A DNA stretch of 64,000 bases from Micropterus salmoides (GCF_014851395.1 NW_024041150.1:34421585-34485584); one strand, 5' to 3'; counted from the stretch's first letter, positions 33,760-44,326 are shown. A program made the numbers and translations. Notes: generated from the letters alone by a model not told the origin.

Positions 33760-33989
33760 TCGATCTCTCAATAGCAACACATCCTCACATAGAAACGACA
33801 GAATAGGCAGATTTTTCAAAAGGACCTATATGAGCGTGTTCTCTAAAATTATATATATGAGCGTTTTCTGTTTCCATTTGCAACCCTACCTGCATGCAAC
33901 CATAGTTTAGGCACACATCCCTGTGGTGGTTCGAGTTAGGGTTAGGGGCTTCGGGAGGCTGTCAATTTAACAGTAACATGGTCAGCTAG
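33760..33989. repeat. Unclassified interspersed repeat, copy B
   Basis: Matches copy A (31090-31480) in motif order (CAACCCTACCTGC, GTTAGGGTTAGGGG, GGAGGCTGTCAATTTAAC, GTCAGCTAGCT) but is diverged and shorter. It contains two GAGCGT(G/T)TTCT words 30 bp apart. It runs directly into the SINE tail at 33990. Confidence 0.45.
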
Positions 33990-34095
33990 CTCCCTGAGCA
34001 AGACACTTAACCCCTGTGTGACCTCTGACATGTATAGCAATTGGAAGTCGCTTTGGATAAACGCGTCAGCTAAATGAATAAATGTAAATGTAGCA
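33990..34095 (+). mobile_element. SINE 3' fragment (core plus tail)
   Basis: CCTGAGCAAGACACTTAACCCC is the SINE core seen at 20288 and 61697. It is followed by the classic tail AGTCGCTTTGGATAAACGCG, TCAGCTAAATGAATAAATG and a TGTAAATGTA terminus. The tRNA-like head is absent, so this is a 5'-truncated insertion. Confidence 0.8.
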
Positions 34096-34655
34096 CTAAC
34101 AGTAAAATTAGCTGATGGTAGCTAATGCTAGATACCCAAGGCTACATGATACACAACAAAACACTAAAAATAAACACTACAAAACGCAAAAAAACACCAA
34201 CATTAATAACAAAAACTAACATAAACAGGCTTTATTTTGCACACAGGAGGTTATTTATATGGTGCACCTGGTGTTTTCCCTGAAATTTCGCAAAAGGTCA
34301 TTTATAACGTAAAATTAGTTTTAAGCCCTTCAACTATGAGCTGTTCATACGTATCACAATAGTTGACATTTGTTTCTCTGAGAGGATCAAATATGAGGAA
34401 ATGAAGAAGAGATTCCAGCACAATGACTTCCGCCTGCTTTCTTCCAGAGAAACAAGGTCGGGCTCTGCTATGTGGTTTATCAGGATGTTCACTTGTACAC
34501 TTTTGCAGAGCCATCACAGCTCATCTCCTCTCCCAAAAAACACATTTTAGTAGTTTATTCTTCTCTTTATTATGCTCATTATGGCTTTTTTTAATGAAAC
34601 GCATCATGTTTTAAAGGGGTGTTGTCTGGAGAAGATGGGCCTTTAAACCCTCATC
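34096..34655. other. Gene-free sequence
   Basis: No supported gene or familiar repeat. Confidence 0.5.
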
Positions 34656-34656
34656 A

Positions 34657-34955
34657 AGGGCTGCAACTATCCATCATTTTTATTATTGATTAATTTGCTG
34701 ATTATCTTATTGATTAATCGATCATTTAGTCTATAACATGTCAGAAAATAGTAAAAAAAAAAATATGTCAAGCACAATTCCCTAAAGCCCCCAAAAATCT
34801 CTTGTCTGTTAAAGATAATGTAAGACCAGGTTTTCATTCAGTTTACAATTACATATCACAGAGAAAAGCAGTAAATCCTCACTTTTGAGAAGCTGGATTT
34901 TTTAAATTAATTTTATTAAAAGACTACGATCTATTGAAATTGTTGCCAACAACAA
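34657..34955 (+). mobile_element. hAT-like non-autonomous element (GCTGCAACTAA family), 3' end eroded
   Basis: Starts AGGGCTGCAACTATCCATC, then GATTAATTTGCTGATTATC, GATTAATCGATCATTTAGTC, ACATGTCAGAAAATAG, and TCACTTTTGAGAAGCTGG near the far side. The expected inverted terminus is not recognisable before the next repeat begins near 34960. Confidence 0.75.
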
Positions 34956-34959
34956 TTGA

Positions 34960-35315
34960 CCCAAAATTTTGACCTGATTATGGACCTGGATGAAATGTCA
35001 GAGGATCACCAAACATAATGACAGTTAATCCTGAGGGGGGACATGAATGCGTGTATCACACTAACCTATGCAATAGTTGTCAAGACATTTTACTTTAAAC
35101 CAAAAATGTGGACCTCATGGGGGCACTAGTACACTGATCACCAAAGTCTCTGATACATCCTGAAGAGACCATGAATATCTGCACCAAATGTAATCTCAAT
35201 CCATCCAATAGTTGAGCTATTTCAGTCTGGACTAAAAGTGCTGGATGGCCCTAATGACAGAGCAGCATTGCCATCCATGAAGCCACGCTGATAGCATGAG
35301 TCCATTATTGGCCTT
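34960..35315 (+). repeat. Teleost repeat with an internal ~120-bp duplication
   Basis: Two diverged sub-units can be read. Sub-unit 1 has GTCAGAGGATCACCAAAC, AATCCTGAGGGGGGACATGAATG, then CAATAGTTGTCAAGACATTTTAC. Sub-unit 2 has CTGATCACCAAAGTCTCTGA, CATCCTGAAGAGACCATGAAT, CTGCACCAAATG, AATCCATCCAATAGTTGAGC and TATTTCAGTCTGGAC. It ends with CATTGCCATCCATGAAGCCACG. I recognise the GGACCATGAATGTCTG/CAATCCATCCAATAGTTG family as frequent in percomorphs; class unknown to me. Confidence 0.7.
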
Positions 35316-38260
35316 TAACATGGAGGAGAGTTAAAACAGCAGCATCACCAGAGCTAGTAGTGATCCTGTGCCCTGCTCAAGGACACTTATGGTGGACGGC
35401 TGCTATCGCAGAGGACACTAACGCACATCTTCCAACTTCTTCTTTTCCTTTTGCAGTAAACAGCAGTAAATGTTCCCTGGCATATGAGATACATATTTGC
35501 ACAGTGAAATCTGCTGGGATTCCCTATTACAAATATCCCTAAACCATCACTAATCCAGGTTCATCCCTGGGCCTTCCACAAAGATCGCTTTTAGCTTTTG
35601 CCTATATTCAACTTATGTAACGGTGTCGAGGCCCAGAGGGGGGAACAGAGCGCTGTAAAAGAGCGGGCTGTTCCCTTTCTTGCTGATTTGCCGTTTTGCC
35701 AGCCATTTTTCAGAACATCTCGTTAAGTCGACGGCATCGATTTCACACTAGTGGCAGCGTCTTGTCAGCTATCACTGTGAATAACGGGGACGACTGCTCT
35801 CTTTCTCACTGTTTTAGTCTTATGCTGACGGCTCGCTCTATCACACATTCTGTTCTTCTTTCTTTAAACAACTTCCTTTAACTATTTCTGTCTGTACCCC
35901 TTTTATCTCCATCTCTTTCTCTGTCTGTCCCAGAAAAAGTCAGACAAGATGAGAACATTTCACATTCCCATTTTTGTTGCTCTGTCTCATATCATATTCA
36001 CACAAGCGTGACCAGAAGAGCTACAGTATATTTGCCTTCACAATCACTTCCTCCTCACACAGTCCTCACACAGGTTCACCTAAGGATGATAAGAAATCCA
36101 ACTTTCTTTTTCGCTGCCCAAATCCAAGCTCCCATAATATTTACTGTCCTCTTATCTCGTTCCTGTGAACGTGGCCCAACCTTGAACTAACATGCAAACA
36201 ATGCAGTGCATGCCAAGCCAAACCTTCTCATAATAAGCTAGTGATTGCTTTGAGAGAAACGAGGGATCAGAAAGAGACAAACAAAAAATCTCCCTCGTTT
36301 TCTTTCTCTGTAAACAACACCATACAAGCTTTGTTTACCTCTGTCATGGTCTGTTTAATAGGTATTCTTCCATCAAAGAGCCGCTGCTTGGTAAGAAACA
36401 TGATGCCAACAATGATTTACCTGTTTGGCCAGTTCAAACAAATGACAGGGAAGTGGATTGTTTCGGCTACACTGACGAAGTGTTACAGTGTAAAAACATG
36501 CAGAACTTGCCTTACTTTTCCAAGAAGATTGTTAAAAATAAAATCTGGTTTTACATTGTTGTCTTGGTGAACACCTCATTTTCACCTAAGAAAAGTGTTG
36601 CTGTAAGGTTCAAATTCTTTGTTTGAAAGTACTATATGGGCAAAACCTTTTTTCTTCATGCTGTACACCTCTGAGTGTTAAAAGTTACAGTAGGAATAAT
36701 AACATGACAACAGTGAGAGGCAGCATGACAACTTCATCCTCCCAGAGAACATCCAAGAAGACGGCCGTGAACTACATCTCGACACAGAAGTGGTATCTAC
36801 ACACCAAACTTGGTTAATCCGGCTTTTCACTGGTGATGGAACAATTTACAGATTACAGCACTTATTTTATTTCAGCCCAGGTCACACCAGAAGGAAGTTC
36901 CCCTGTGTGTCCTGCTAGAGGCTTGGTGACGTAGTGACCACAAGCAGGGTTAGTTGGTGAACTATAGATGGCAAGCTAACTGCTAATGTTCGGTTGGTGC
37001 AAATAAAAGTAAGATATGAGAGATTCCTATGTTCTGGACTCTCCAGCTCTCCTTTCCCCTCAAAGGTCACAACTTTTAAGACAGTTTGCTATTGGTCAAC
37101 AACCTGAATTTATATTTATATTATATAAGTTTACATACACTGACTTGACATGTGCATTGATTTGTCCCCACATGCAAATCCACTGCAATGCTTGTGTGAT
37201 GTCTTTTTAGTTGTAAAAGAGTATTTCTACAAAAACAATCTGCCTTTTGCAGCATTTAAACATGAAAAAGCATGTGGCTGAAGTTGAATATGTAAGCAGG
37301 AAAACTAGGCAATGAACAAATTGTGTGTCTCGACTTGTAAACCAGCATGTACAAGAAGTCCTTAAAGTGCTCAGAAAAACTTGAAAACTTGAACATATCG
37401 ATTTCTATAAGGAGTGGGAGAACTCCATCTCCAGATACAACTGAAAGCTCCATAACAACTACTAAAGGGACCTGCAGGTGAGATTGTTATGCCAACTGCT
37501 GTTTCCAAGGTCAAGAAGGAACTTTGAACATTTCTACAATTATCTGAACTTACTGCATTAGCTGAGTTGTTAGTCACCTAAACAAAAAAAAATCTCCTTT
37601 TGCTTATTATTTTGCTTATAACTAAATATAATATATTACGATTCAGGTAATCAACACACTCCTCTGTAACCAAGTGAGCTTAAGATCAGCTGACCCAGTT
37701 CAAAGTGAAAGTTGTAAAATAACTATAAATCCATAAAACCTCTATTATCACCAAACAGAGAAGCTCAAAGTCTTTAATAGCATCATAATATCTCAGGCGG
37801 GAAACAAGTAATCTCACTGTAACAAGCAAGACTCAAAGTAATACACGTTACATGCATAAACACACAGTACACACACACACATGCTGGACATAAATTGTTA
37901 CAGTACCTTCAAGTGGCTCAGTCACAAGATTTGTACTGCTAAGTTTGTTTTGTGAAGACAAACAAGTCAACTCCCTCTGGGTACAAGTGAGTATGAACCA
38001 AAATGAGAGAGTAAGAGGGAGGGAGGAGAGGACTAGAGAGGGAGGGATGAACAGATTTGTGGGCAGAGAAACAGAAACAGAGAAAGAGGACACGAAGCAA
38101 AGACAAAAAGGGGAGAGGTGGAGCAACAGTGACTGAGAATATAGGAAACAAACAAGTTTACAGACAAAGGACGAATGAAAGCAGGAGACAAATATAAGAA
38201 AAAGAGGAGAAAACAAACATAACTATGGGCGAAATACGATGAAGAGGAGGTTGCCCCAAA
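35316..38260. other. 2.9-kb gene-free stretch
   Basis: No supported gene. TGCCCTGCTCAAGGACACTT (35370-35389) resembles a minus-strand SINE core fragment. The 109-codon plus frame 36241-36570 has no recognisable domain. GA-rich DNA lies at 38000-38120. Confidence 0.45.
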
Positions 38261-38265
38261 TATTG

Positions 38266-38301
38266 ACACACACACACACACGCACACACACACGCACACA
38301 C
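38266..38301. repeat. (CA)n microsatellite with CG interruptions
   Basis: CA units with two CG substitutions. Confidence 0.93.
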
Positions 38302-38446
38302 ATTCTGACCAGTCCAAAAGAGCAGACATCTGGCCCAGAATGGATTATGGATAATTAACTGCTCTTTAATGATTCCCGCTGAGCGAGGACTCTGACTGGA
38401 CAGGAACACAGATTACCCTCTGATACACAAAAATGTGTGTGTTTGT

Positions 38447-38447
38447 A

Positions 38448-38493
<46 letters not shown>
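38447..38493. repeat. (GT)n microsatellite
   Basis: About 23 GT units. The array faces a (CA)n array 60 bp away, so the two can pair as a hairpin. Confidence 0.95.
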
Positions 38494-38494
<1 letters not shown>

Positions 38495-38552
38495 CTGCAG
38501 TGGATCACAGTGTAATCTCAGTTATTCCCCTGACTTGCTCTCTGGAGGCATG

Positions 38553-38592
<40 letters not shown>
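38553..38592. repeat. (CA)n microsatellite
   Basis: About 20 CA units, inverted relative to the (GT)n at 38447-38493. Confidence 0.95.
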
Positions 38593-38594
<2 letters not shown>

Positions 38595-38844
38595 TATAGA
38601 GATTTATTCATTTGCCAGCCACCACATCCTTAAACCCATCCTCAGCCCTTAATCCTGCCTTTATGTGTGTATTTAAGTGTGTATATCAGTGTGTGTTTGT
38701 ATGTGTGTGTTTATCTGAGTAATTTTCATCCTTCATCCTGCAGGTATGAATCTATTCTGATTGTATTACTTGTTTGTATTTTTTTAATTTTACAAAATTT
38801 TTTAATGAACCCAAAGCGAGTCTCATAACAACGACTCGTTATGT

Positions 38845-38990
38845 CGCCGTACGCATTCGAGTGATCTCAATGTGTCTGTGTGTGTGCGTACAGCTTAATC
38901 CACAAGACACCCGGGTTTGTCCATTTGTCCAGTGCCCAAAGGCAAAATGATGGAGATAGTATCAATGTCACAAACCAAGGCAACAACACA
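38845..38990 (+). repeat. Locally duplicated segment, copy 1
   Basis: The motifs CGCATTCGAGTGAT, TGTGTGTGTGCGTACAGCTT, AATCCACAAGACACCCGGG, TTGTCCATTTGTCCAG and GGCAACAACACAAG recur in the same order and spacing at 44327-44480. I do not recognise it as a known repeat family. See the finding on the pair. Confidence 0.7.
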
Positions 38991-38999
38991 AGGACAGGG

Positions 39000-39124
39000 A
39001 TAAACTGAGGAAGAGAGGACACACCTGAGGGATGTCTACAATGTGTGTCCAAGTAGAGAGAGACAGTGTGGGGAAAGGGGAAGACAAAACACATATGACT
39101 AAAACATGCAAATATACAGTATAT
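39000..39124. other. Sequence between duplicated segment and LINE fragment
   Basis: No gene. The 3' end of the LINE fragment may lie anywhere between here and about 39190. Confidence 0.4.
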
Positions 39125-39748
39125 TCAAACATATACTGTGCATGTTTTTATCCAAGGTATGATTTGATACGTCCACTTATCAGGTTCTGGGTCTCGTTGG
39201 CAGCAGGCCAAGCAAGTACATCCTTCTCCATAGCACCTCAACTGACTCATTTTGACACAAAGGAGCTGCAGTTCTACACTGAGCTCCCTTTGGATGTCTG
39301 AGCTCCCCACTCCCTACCTCTAAGGATGAGCCCACTTGTAGTAACCAAAATGAGTTGAGTCATTACCCAAAGCTTACGGCCGTAGGTGAGGGTTTTAACA
39401 AAGGCCAACCAGTACATTGAGACCTTTGCTTTTTGACTCAGCTCCTTCTGTCCCACGTCTGGTACAATGTCTGTATTGCTGATAGCAGCGCACCAATCCA
39501 CCTATTGTTCAAATGCGCCATCTTAGCTTTACTCATGAGCCCGACCCTGGCATACTTTAACTCCTCCACTTGTGGCAAAAACTCACTCCCAACCCAAAGG
39601 GAGCAATCCACTGTTTCCTGGCAGAGTACCATGGCCTCACGGAGGTGCTGACTCTAATCCCAACAAACCGCCCCAGTGAACGCTGAAGGTCACAGGTTGA
39701 TGAAGCCAGAAGAACCACATCATCTGCAAAAAGCAGAGACACAGTGTT
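39125..39748 (-). pseudogene. RTE/Rex3-like LINE reverse transcriptase, 3' fragment, multiply frameshifted
   Basis: On the minus strand the first readable piece (39742 to 39557) starts SLLFADDVVLLAS, the catalytic FADD box of non-LTR reverse transcriptase (motif C). Successive pieces in other frames follow in the normal order: VDCSLWVGSEFLPQVEELKY (from 39600), ELSQKAKVSMYW and TLTYGRKLWVMTQ (39440-39340), and SSDIQRELSVELQLL with SQLRCYGEG (39305-39215). This is the C-terminal third of the polymerase and the region following it, as in teleost RTE/Rex3-type elements. Frameshifts separate the pieces, so it is dead. The 5' side stops abruptly at the Tc1 remnant. Family assignment rests on remembered resemblance. 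Confidence 0.8.
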
Positions 39749-39749
39749 G

Positions 39750-39837
39750 ACTGATATCTTTCAAATGTTTATTTCATTTAATTGTGATGATTAAAACCGA
39801 CAACTAATGAAAATCCCAAATTCAGTATCTCCGAAAA
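39750..39837 (+). repeat. Left terminal inverted repeat of the Tc1-like element (outer part missing)
   Basis: ACTGATATCTTTCAAATG ... CAACTAATGAAAATCCC ... TTCAGTATCTCCGAAAA pairs with the reverse complement of 41052-41139. Confidence 0.9.
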
Positions 39838-39918
39838 AGACCAATAGAAAAAAAGGATTTTTAGAAATGTTGGCCAACTGAAAAGTATGAACATGAAAAG
39901 TTTGAGCATGTACAGCAC

Positions 39919-40924
39919 TCAATACTTAGTTGGGGCTCCTTTTGCCTGAATTACTGCAGTAATGCGGCGTAGCATGGAGTCGATCAGTCTGTGACACTGC
40001 TCAGGTGTTATGAGAGCCCAGGTTGCTCTGATAGTGGCCTGCAGCTCTTCTGCATTGTTGGGTCTGGCGTATCGCATCTTCCTCCTCACAATACCCCATA
40101 GATTTTCTATAGGGTTAAGGTCAGGCGAGTTTGCTGGCCAATTAAGAACAGGGATACCATGGTCCTTAAACCAGGTACTGGTAGCTTTGGCACTGTGTGC
40201 AGGTGCCAAGTCCTGTTGGAAAATGAAATATGCATCTCCATAGAAGTTGGTCAGCAGCAGGAAGCATGAAGTGCTCTAAAACTTCCTGGTAGACTGCTGC
40301 GTTGACCTTGGACCTCAGAAAACACAGTGGACCAACACCAGCAGATGACGTGGCACCCCAAACCATCACTGACTGTGGAAACTTTGCACTGGACTTAAAG
40401 CAACGTGGATTCTGTGCCTCTCTTCTCTTCCTCCAGACTCTGGGACCTTGATTTCCAAAGGAAATGCAAAATTTACTTTCATCAGAGAACATAACTTTGG
40501 ACCACGCAGCAGCAGTCCAGTCCTTTTTGTCTTTAGCCCAGGAGAGACGCTTCTGACGCTGTGTCTTGTTCAAGAGTGGCTTGACACAAGGAATGCGACA
40601 GCTGAAACCCATGTGTTGCATACGTCTGTGCGTGGTGGTTCTTGAAGCACTGACTCCAGCTACAGTCCACTCTTTGTGAATCTCCCCCACATTTTTGAAT
40701 GGGTTTTGTTTCACAATCCTCTCCAGGGTGCGGTTATGCCTATTGCTTGTTCACTTTTTTCTACCACGTCTTTTCCTTCCCTTCGCCTCTCTATTAATGT
40801 GCTTGGACACAGAGCTCTGTGAACAGCCAGCCTCTTTAGCAATGACCTTTTGTGTCTTGCCCTCCTTGTGCAAAGTGTCAATGGTCGTCTTTTGGACAGC
40901 TGTCAAGTCAGCAGTCTTCCCCAT
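39919..40924 (-). pseudogene. Tc1-like transposase, inactivated
   Basis: Starts at MGKTADLTAVQKTTIDTLHK (ATG at 40924); the in-frame codons upstream are not part of the family start. The paired-like HTH region (VIAKEAGCSQSSVSKHI) and a basic GRKRRGRKK stretch follow. A stop codon at 40751-40753 replaces a residue after the basic stretch. The frame then continues unchanged through VGEIHKEWTVAGVSASRTTT, the first catalytic Asp in VMFSDESKF, and ending near LEHFMLPAADQLL. A one-base insertion near 40243 shifts the frame. The new frame contains QQDLAPAHSAK (second Asp) and SPDLNPIENLWG (catalytic Glu), then ends ...QAKGAPTKY at 39919. About 335 codons, the normal length for a Tc1 transposase; it lacks only an uninterrupted frame. 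Confidence 0.95.
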
Positions 40925-41051
40925 GATTGTGTAGCTTACAGAACTAGACTGAGAGACCATTTAAAGACCTTTGCAGGTGTTTTGAGTTTATTAGCTGATT
41001 AGAGTTTGGCACCAGGTGTCTTCAATATTGAACCTTTTCACAATATTCAAA

Positions 41052-41243
41052 TTTTCTGAGGTATTGAATTTGGGGTTTTCATTAGTTGTCAGTTATAATC
41101 ATCAAAATTAAAAGGAATGAACACTTGAAATATATCAGTCTGTGTGGAATGAATGTATACATTATACAAGTTTCACTTTTTGAATGGAATTACTGAAATA
41201 AATCAACTTTTTGATGATATTCTAATTATATGACCAGCACCTG
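41052..41243 (-). repeat. Right terminal inverted repeat of the Tc1-like element
   Basis: The inner half (41052-41139) matches the left repeat. The outer half ends AATTATATGACCAGCACCTG, followed by the TA target dinucleotide. Confidence 0.9.
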
Positions 41244-41245
41244 TA

Positions 41246-41460
41246 CTTCAACCTAACAACATCTATGGGACATTGTGGAGTGGCTCTCTTCACTACACCA
41301 TTAAAACACCAGATGAGAGAAGATCTTCAGGAATTCCCTTCAGGGAATTAGAATCCAGGCCGAGGAGCGCAAAAGCTGTTCTGGAGGCTCATAGTGGCCC
41401 ATCACCTTAATAAGACACTTTTGATGGTTTTTCCTTTGTCACCTATCTGTATATAATACT
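41246..41460 (+). repeat. Unclassified transposon-like fragment flanking Tc1
   Basis: CTTCAACCTAACAACATCTATGG, GGACATTGTGGAGTGGC, ATTCCAGGCCGAGGAGCG-like (AATCCAGGCCGAGGAGCGC), AGCTGTTCTGGAGGCTCATAG, GTGGCCCATCACCTTAATAAG and GACACTTTTGATGGTTTTTCC are in the order I associate with the 3' coding end of a DNA transposon (Tc1/mariner-like) found in teleosts. No frame is open. Confidence 0.45.
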
Positions 41461-41596
41461 AGGAAACCTCAAGTAGTAGACATATTACCCCTGCCTTTGT
41501 GTTTAGAAAATGTCACAGACTAACTGCATTTCCATTTGCCTGAGAGGATTTAATCGGTCACTTGTTAACACCAAACATCAATATAAAACCTTCCTC

Positions 41597-42248
41597 TAGA
41601 GCTGAAACAATCATAATCAAGCAATAATCACAAGCAATCTCTACTTCCAGATACTGAAACATGAGGATTTGAGCTTTCCTTTGTCATTTCTTTGTCTTTG
41701 TTTTGAATGTCATGATTAGTCAGGAAAAACAAGTCACCTGAAAGAGTACAGACATTTTTATAAACATAATAGGGATGCACCGATCCGATAAAGATATTGG
41801 ATAAAGTCCCAATACTGACTCAAATAGCTAGAACGGGTATCAGTGACAAGGGTGGCGATTTCTTTAATTTAAATATGCGCATACTACTTCAGCATCAGCT
41901 GTATGCCAGTAGACCCGAACATTTTTCAAGGAGAGCTAAGCTTCTACAGCGACTTGCAATATCTACAAAGACAATGTTTCGAGTGGTGGCAGTGGCACAG
42001 CAAAATATAACACAAGCAACTTAAGCAAGAAAGAACCATCTTGCCAAAGAACACAGTTCCCAGTCACTTCCTCACAGTAAGGAACACAGCTTATTAATTT
42101 TACACTGGATCTGTACTCAGCATCGGCCGATACCCAAAGCCCAGGTATTGGTATAGGTATCAGGACTGAAAAGATCGGATGGGTGCATCCCTAAAAAATA
42201 ACAATAAATCAATTATTCTAGAAAATAGAGTTCAGATTAATCACCAAT
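41597..42248 (-). mobile_element. Old hAT-like element (GCTGCAACTAA family) split by a younger hAT insertion
   Basis: The parts 41597-41769 and 42194-42248 make one decayed member of the family seen at 5.5, 22.6 and 34.7 kb. The left part has AGAGCTGAAACAATCA, ATGAGGATTTGAGCTTTCC and TTTGTCATTTCTTTG. The right part has ACAATAAATCAATTATTC, GAAAATAGAG and CAGATTAATC. Removing 41770-42193 plus one target duplication rejoins ACATTTTTATAAACATAA to ACAATAAATCAATTATTC, the normal family order. Confidence 0.7.
41770..42193. mobile_element. Non-autonomous hAT element (424 bp)
   Basis: Left end TAGGGATGCACCGATCCGAT; right end reverse-complemented TAGGGATGCACCCATCCGAT (1 mismatch in 20). Flanking 8-mers AAACATAA (41762-41769) and AAAAATAA (42194-42201) match at 7 of 8, a typical hAT target duplication. 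Interior palindromic GATCGG/CCGATACC words resemble the subterminal repeats of teleost hAT elements. It encodes no transposase; the 75-codon plus frame inside is non-coding. Confidence 0.9.
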
Positions 42249-42249
42249 C

Positions 42250-44320
42250 TTTTGGATTCTCTGAGGAAGACTCATTTTAAATGATACATGTAGGAACAAG
42301 TCACTAAGTAAAGCTGAATAAACTGCAGAGTTCAATTCTCACAGGAGCTGCATTGTCATGGGATATCTTTATTTTACAAACTAAAGACATGATAGAGCTG
42401 GAAGGTGCTGAAATCATCAATGATCCCTTGAAATAGAACAAGCCATGTGACGTCTTTTGGTGATATTTGTCCTGCTCATACAGGGCTCAAGAGAAAGCAA
42501 GAAAAGCACTATTGATGGATTTTGAGAAGAAAAGCCTGTCACAAGTGTCACAAAGACAGATTTCTGTGAATCCTGTATGAGACAGACACGCTTTATCTCT
42601 GATTTTCAACTTCAGTGAAACCATATTGAGCTAGTGAAATGTCTGTAACCAAATGCTGTACAAAATAAAACATAAAACTTCTGAAAAATTGCCACAGCTT
42701 TCAGTAGCATTTTGAGCTGAACACTAAGGGCCAACTATACTCTATCAGAACAAGATCATAAGACGTGTGGGGGATCCTAAGACATTCCTAATCCAGATGA
42801 GATATAAAATCTTTCCAGTGTGTTCTGGCTCTACTCCGGGGTCTCCTACATGTTGGACGTCCTGAAAGGCACGGCACACAAATGATACCCAAACCACTTC
42901 AACTGGCTTCTTTCAATGAAAAGGAGCCACAAAACTAATCAAAAGTATAGCTGTTCCGAACAATGTGACAAACATAGCTGTGTAACAAATATGAAGTGAA
43001 TGTCGGATTGTCGGTTTCAGAAAGTTACAGAAATTGTCAGAGACAGCAACCCTCCCCCAATCTGACGTTGGAAAGGTGGTGGAGGGGGTTTCCAAAGCTA
43101 TTTGATCGTGTGACAAGCTGTTCTAATGGAGTATACTGTTCCCCTAATGTCAATGCATAATGTAATGCTATAATGTGCTACTTTTAGCATAGTAAAATGC
43201 CTACAGAATGTTAACAAACTCAAAGGTAGCATTTCGACTATGATGTTAGCAATGATTTGTGCTTTCTACATATTAAAAATCATGTTCAGTGTACAGTATA
43301 TTGTCTATGCACTGTATCTATAATATGTATACGTACTGTGTGTAATGATCTTTCCATGTGGGACAGTATATATATACACTGACAACTATGAGTTTCCCTT
43401 TATCCTGTGCACACTGCGGTCAGTCGTCACTTAACAGCCAGAGGACCACATATTGTCCCAACGTCTTTTTCTTTATCTGCTTATTCTGACAGTGAGATGG
43501 AAGTCGACTACTGTCACCTGCAGTCTTAAGCTTGTATTAATGCCTGCATTTAAGCAAGTTTGCATTAATACATGTGCACGTGTGTGTATGTTTCTATGTG
43601 TGTGTATGAATGTGCGCTGTTGGAGGCTGTTAATCTGCTAATCCACCCCCCACAGAGCCAGATTACTGTTAGGAGTTTTATAAGAAAATGTAGGAGGCAT
43701 TTAAATATATTGGTGTTCTGCTCACCACAGTCTGGCACAGACAAATCCTTTATCTCACAAGACAACATTTTTTACTGATGGAACATTTTAATATTATGAC
43801 ATTACATGAAATTATATAATCTAATGTGATACATGATGCATTATAGTGCATTTTGAGTAGTAGCCTTATAACAAAAACTGTAGGTTTCAGTTATCTAATC
43901 CATGACAATTGCCAGAAAACCTTACAACCCTTTAGAAAAACCTGTGAAAGCTAATTGAAAAGTTTTAAGATCAAATATATACAGTGGTGGGTAGAAATGT
44001 TAAATGTGTATAATTGTTGGCTCAAAGTCAACAGCAGATTTGATATCTATAACCCACCACAACTGCTCATCTTCTCACCAACCTTACTTGGACAAGCCAT
44101 AAAAATGTGAGATTTATACTTTATAACAAGTGTTTTTAGACAGTATGTGTGGTGGTTGGTTTGATAAATATACTTTAGGTTATATTTACCATATCGAATA
44201 AGGAGCAGCTTATGCATTGGTTGCATCTTTTCATCCTGTATGAAATCATTCAAATATTAATTACATGCATGTACTCCTAATGAAGACAATGTGTGCTTGA
44301 TATCAGAGATGCCTGGCCAC
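42250..44320. other. 2.1-kb gene-free stretch
   Basis: No supported gene or familiar repeat. A TATATATACA patch occurs at 43366-43378. Confidence 0.5.
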
Positions 44321-44326
44321 GTAAGG

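Larger units (their letters stand above)
39749..41245 (-). mobile_element. Tc1-like DNA transposon, left terminal repeat truncated
   Basis: Coding strand is minus. The inner left inverted repeat (39750-39837) pairs with 41052-41139 at about 85% identity. The right side continues outward another 104 bp (41140-41243, ending TATGACCAGCACCTG, then the target TA at 41244-41245). On the left this outer part is missing, because the sequence switches directly to the LINE fragment at 39748/39749. Long (~190-bp) terminal repeats are typical of teleost Tc1 families. The copy cannot be mobilised normally without its left outer end. Confidence 0.92.

Noticed and set aside
39557..39742. Viral or retroviral polymerase reading of the FADD motif
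   Set aside because: The motif is FADD within SLLFADDVVLLAS, followed by RTE/Rex3-like sequence, which is typical of non-LTR retrotransposons; no protease, integrase or LTR is seen.
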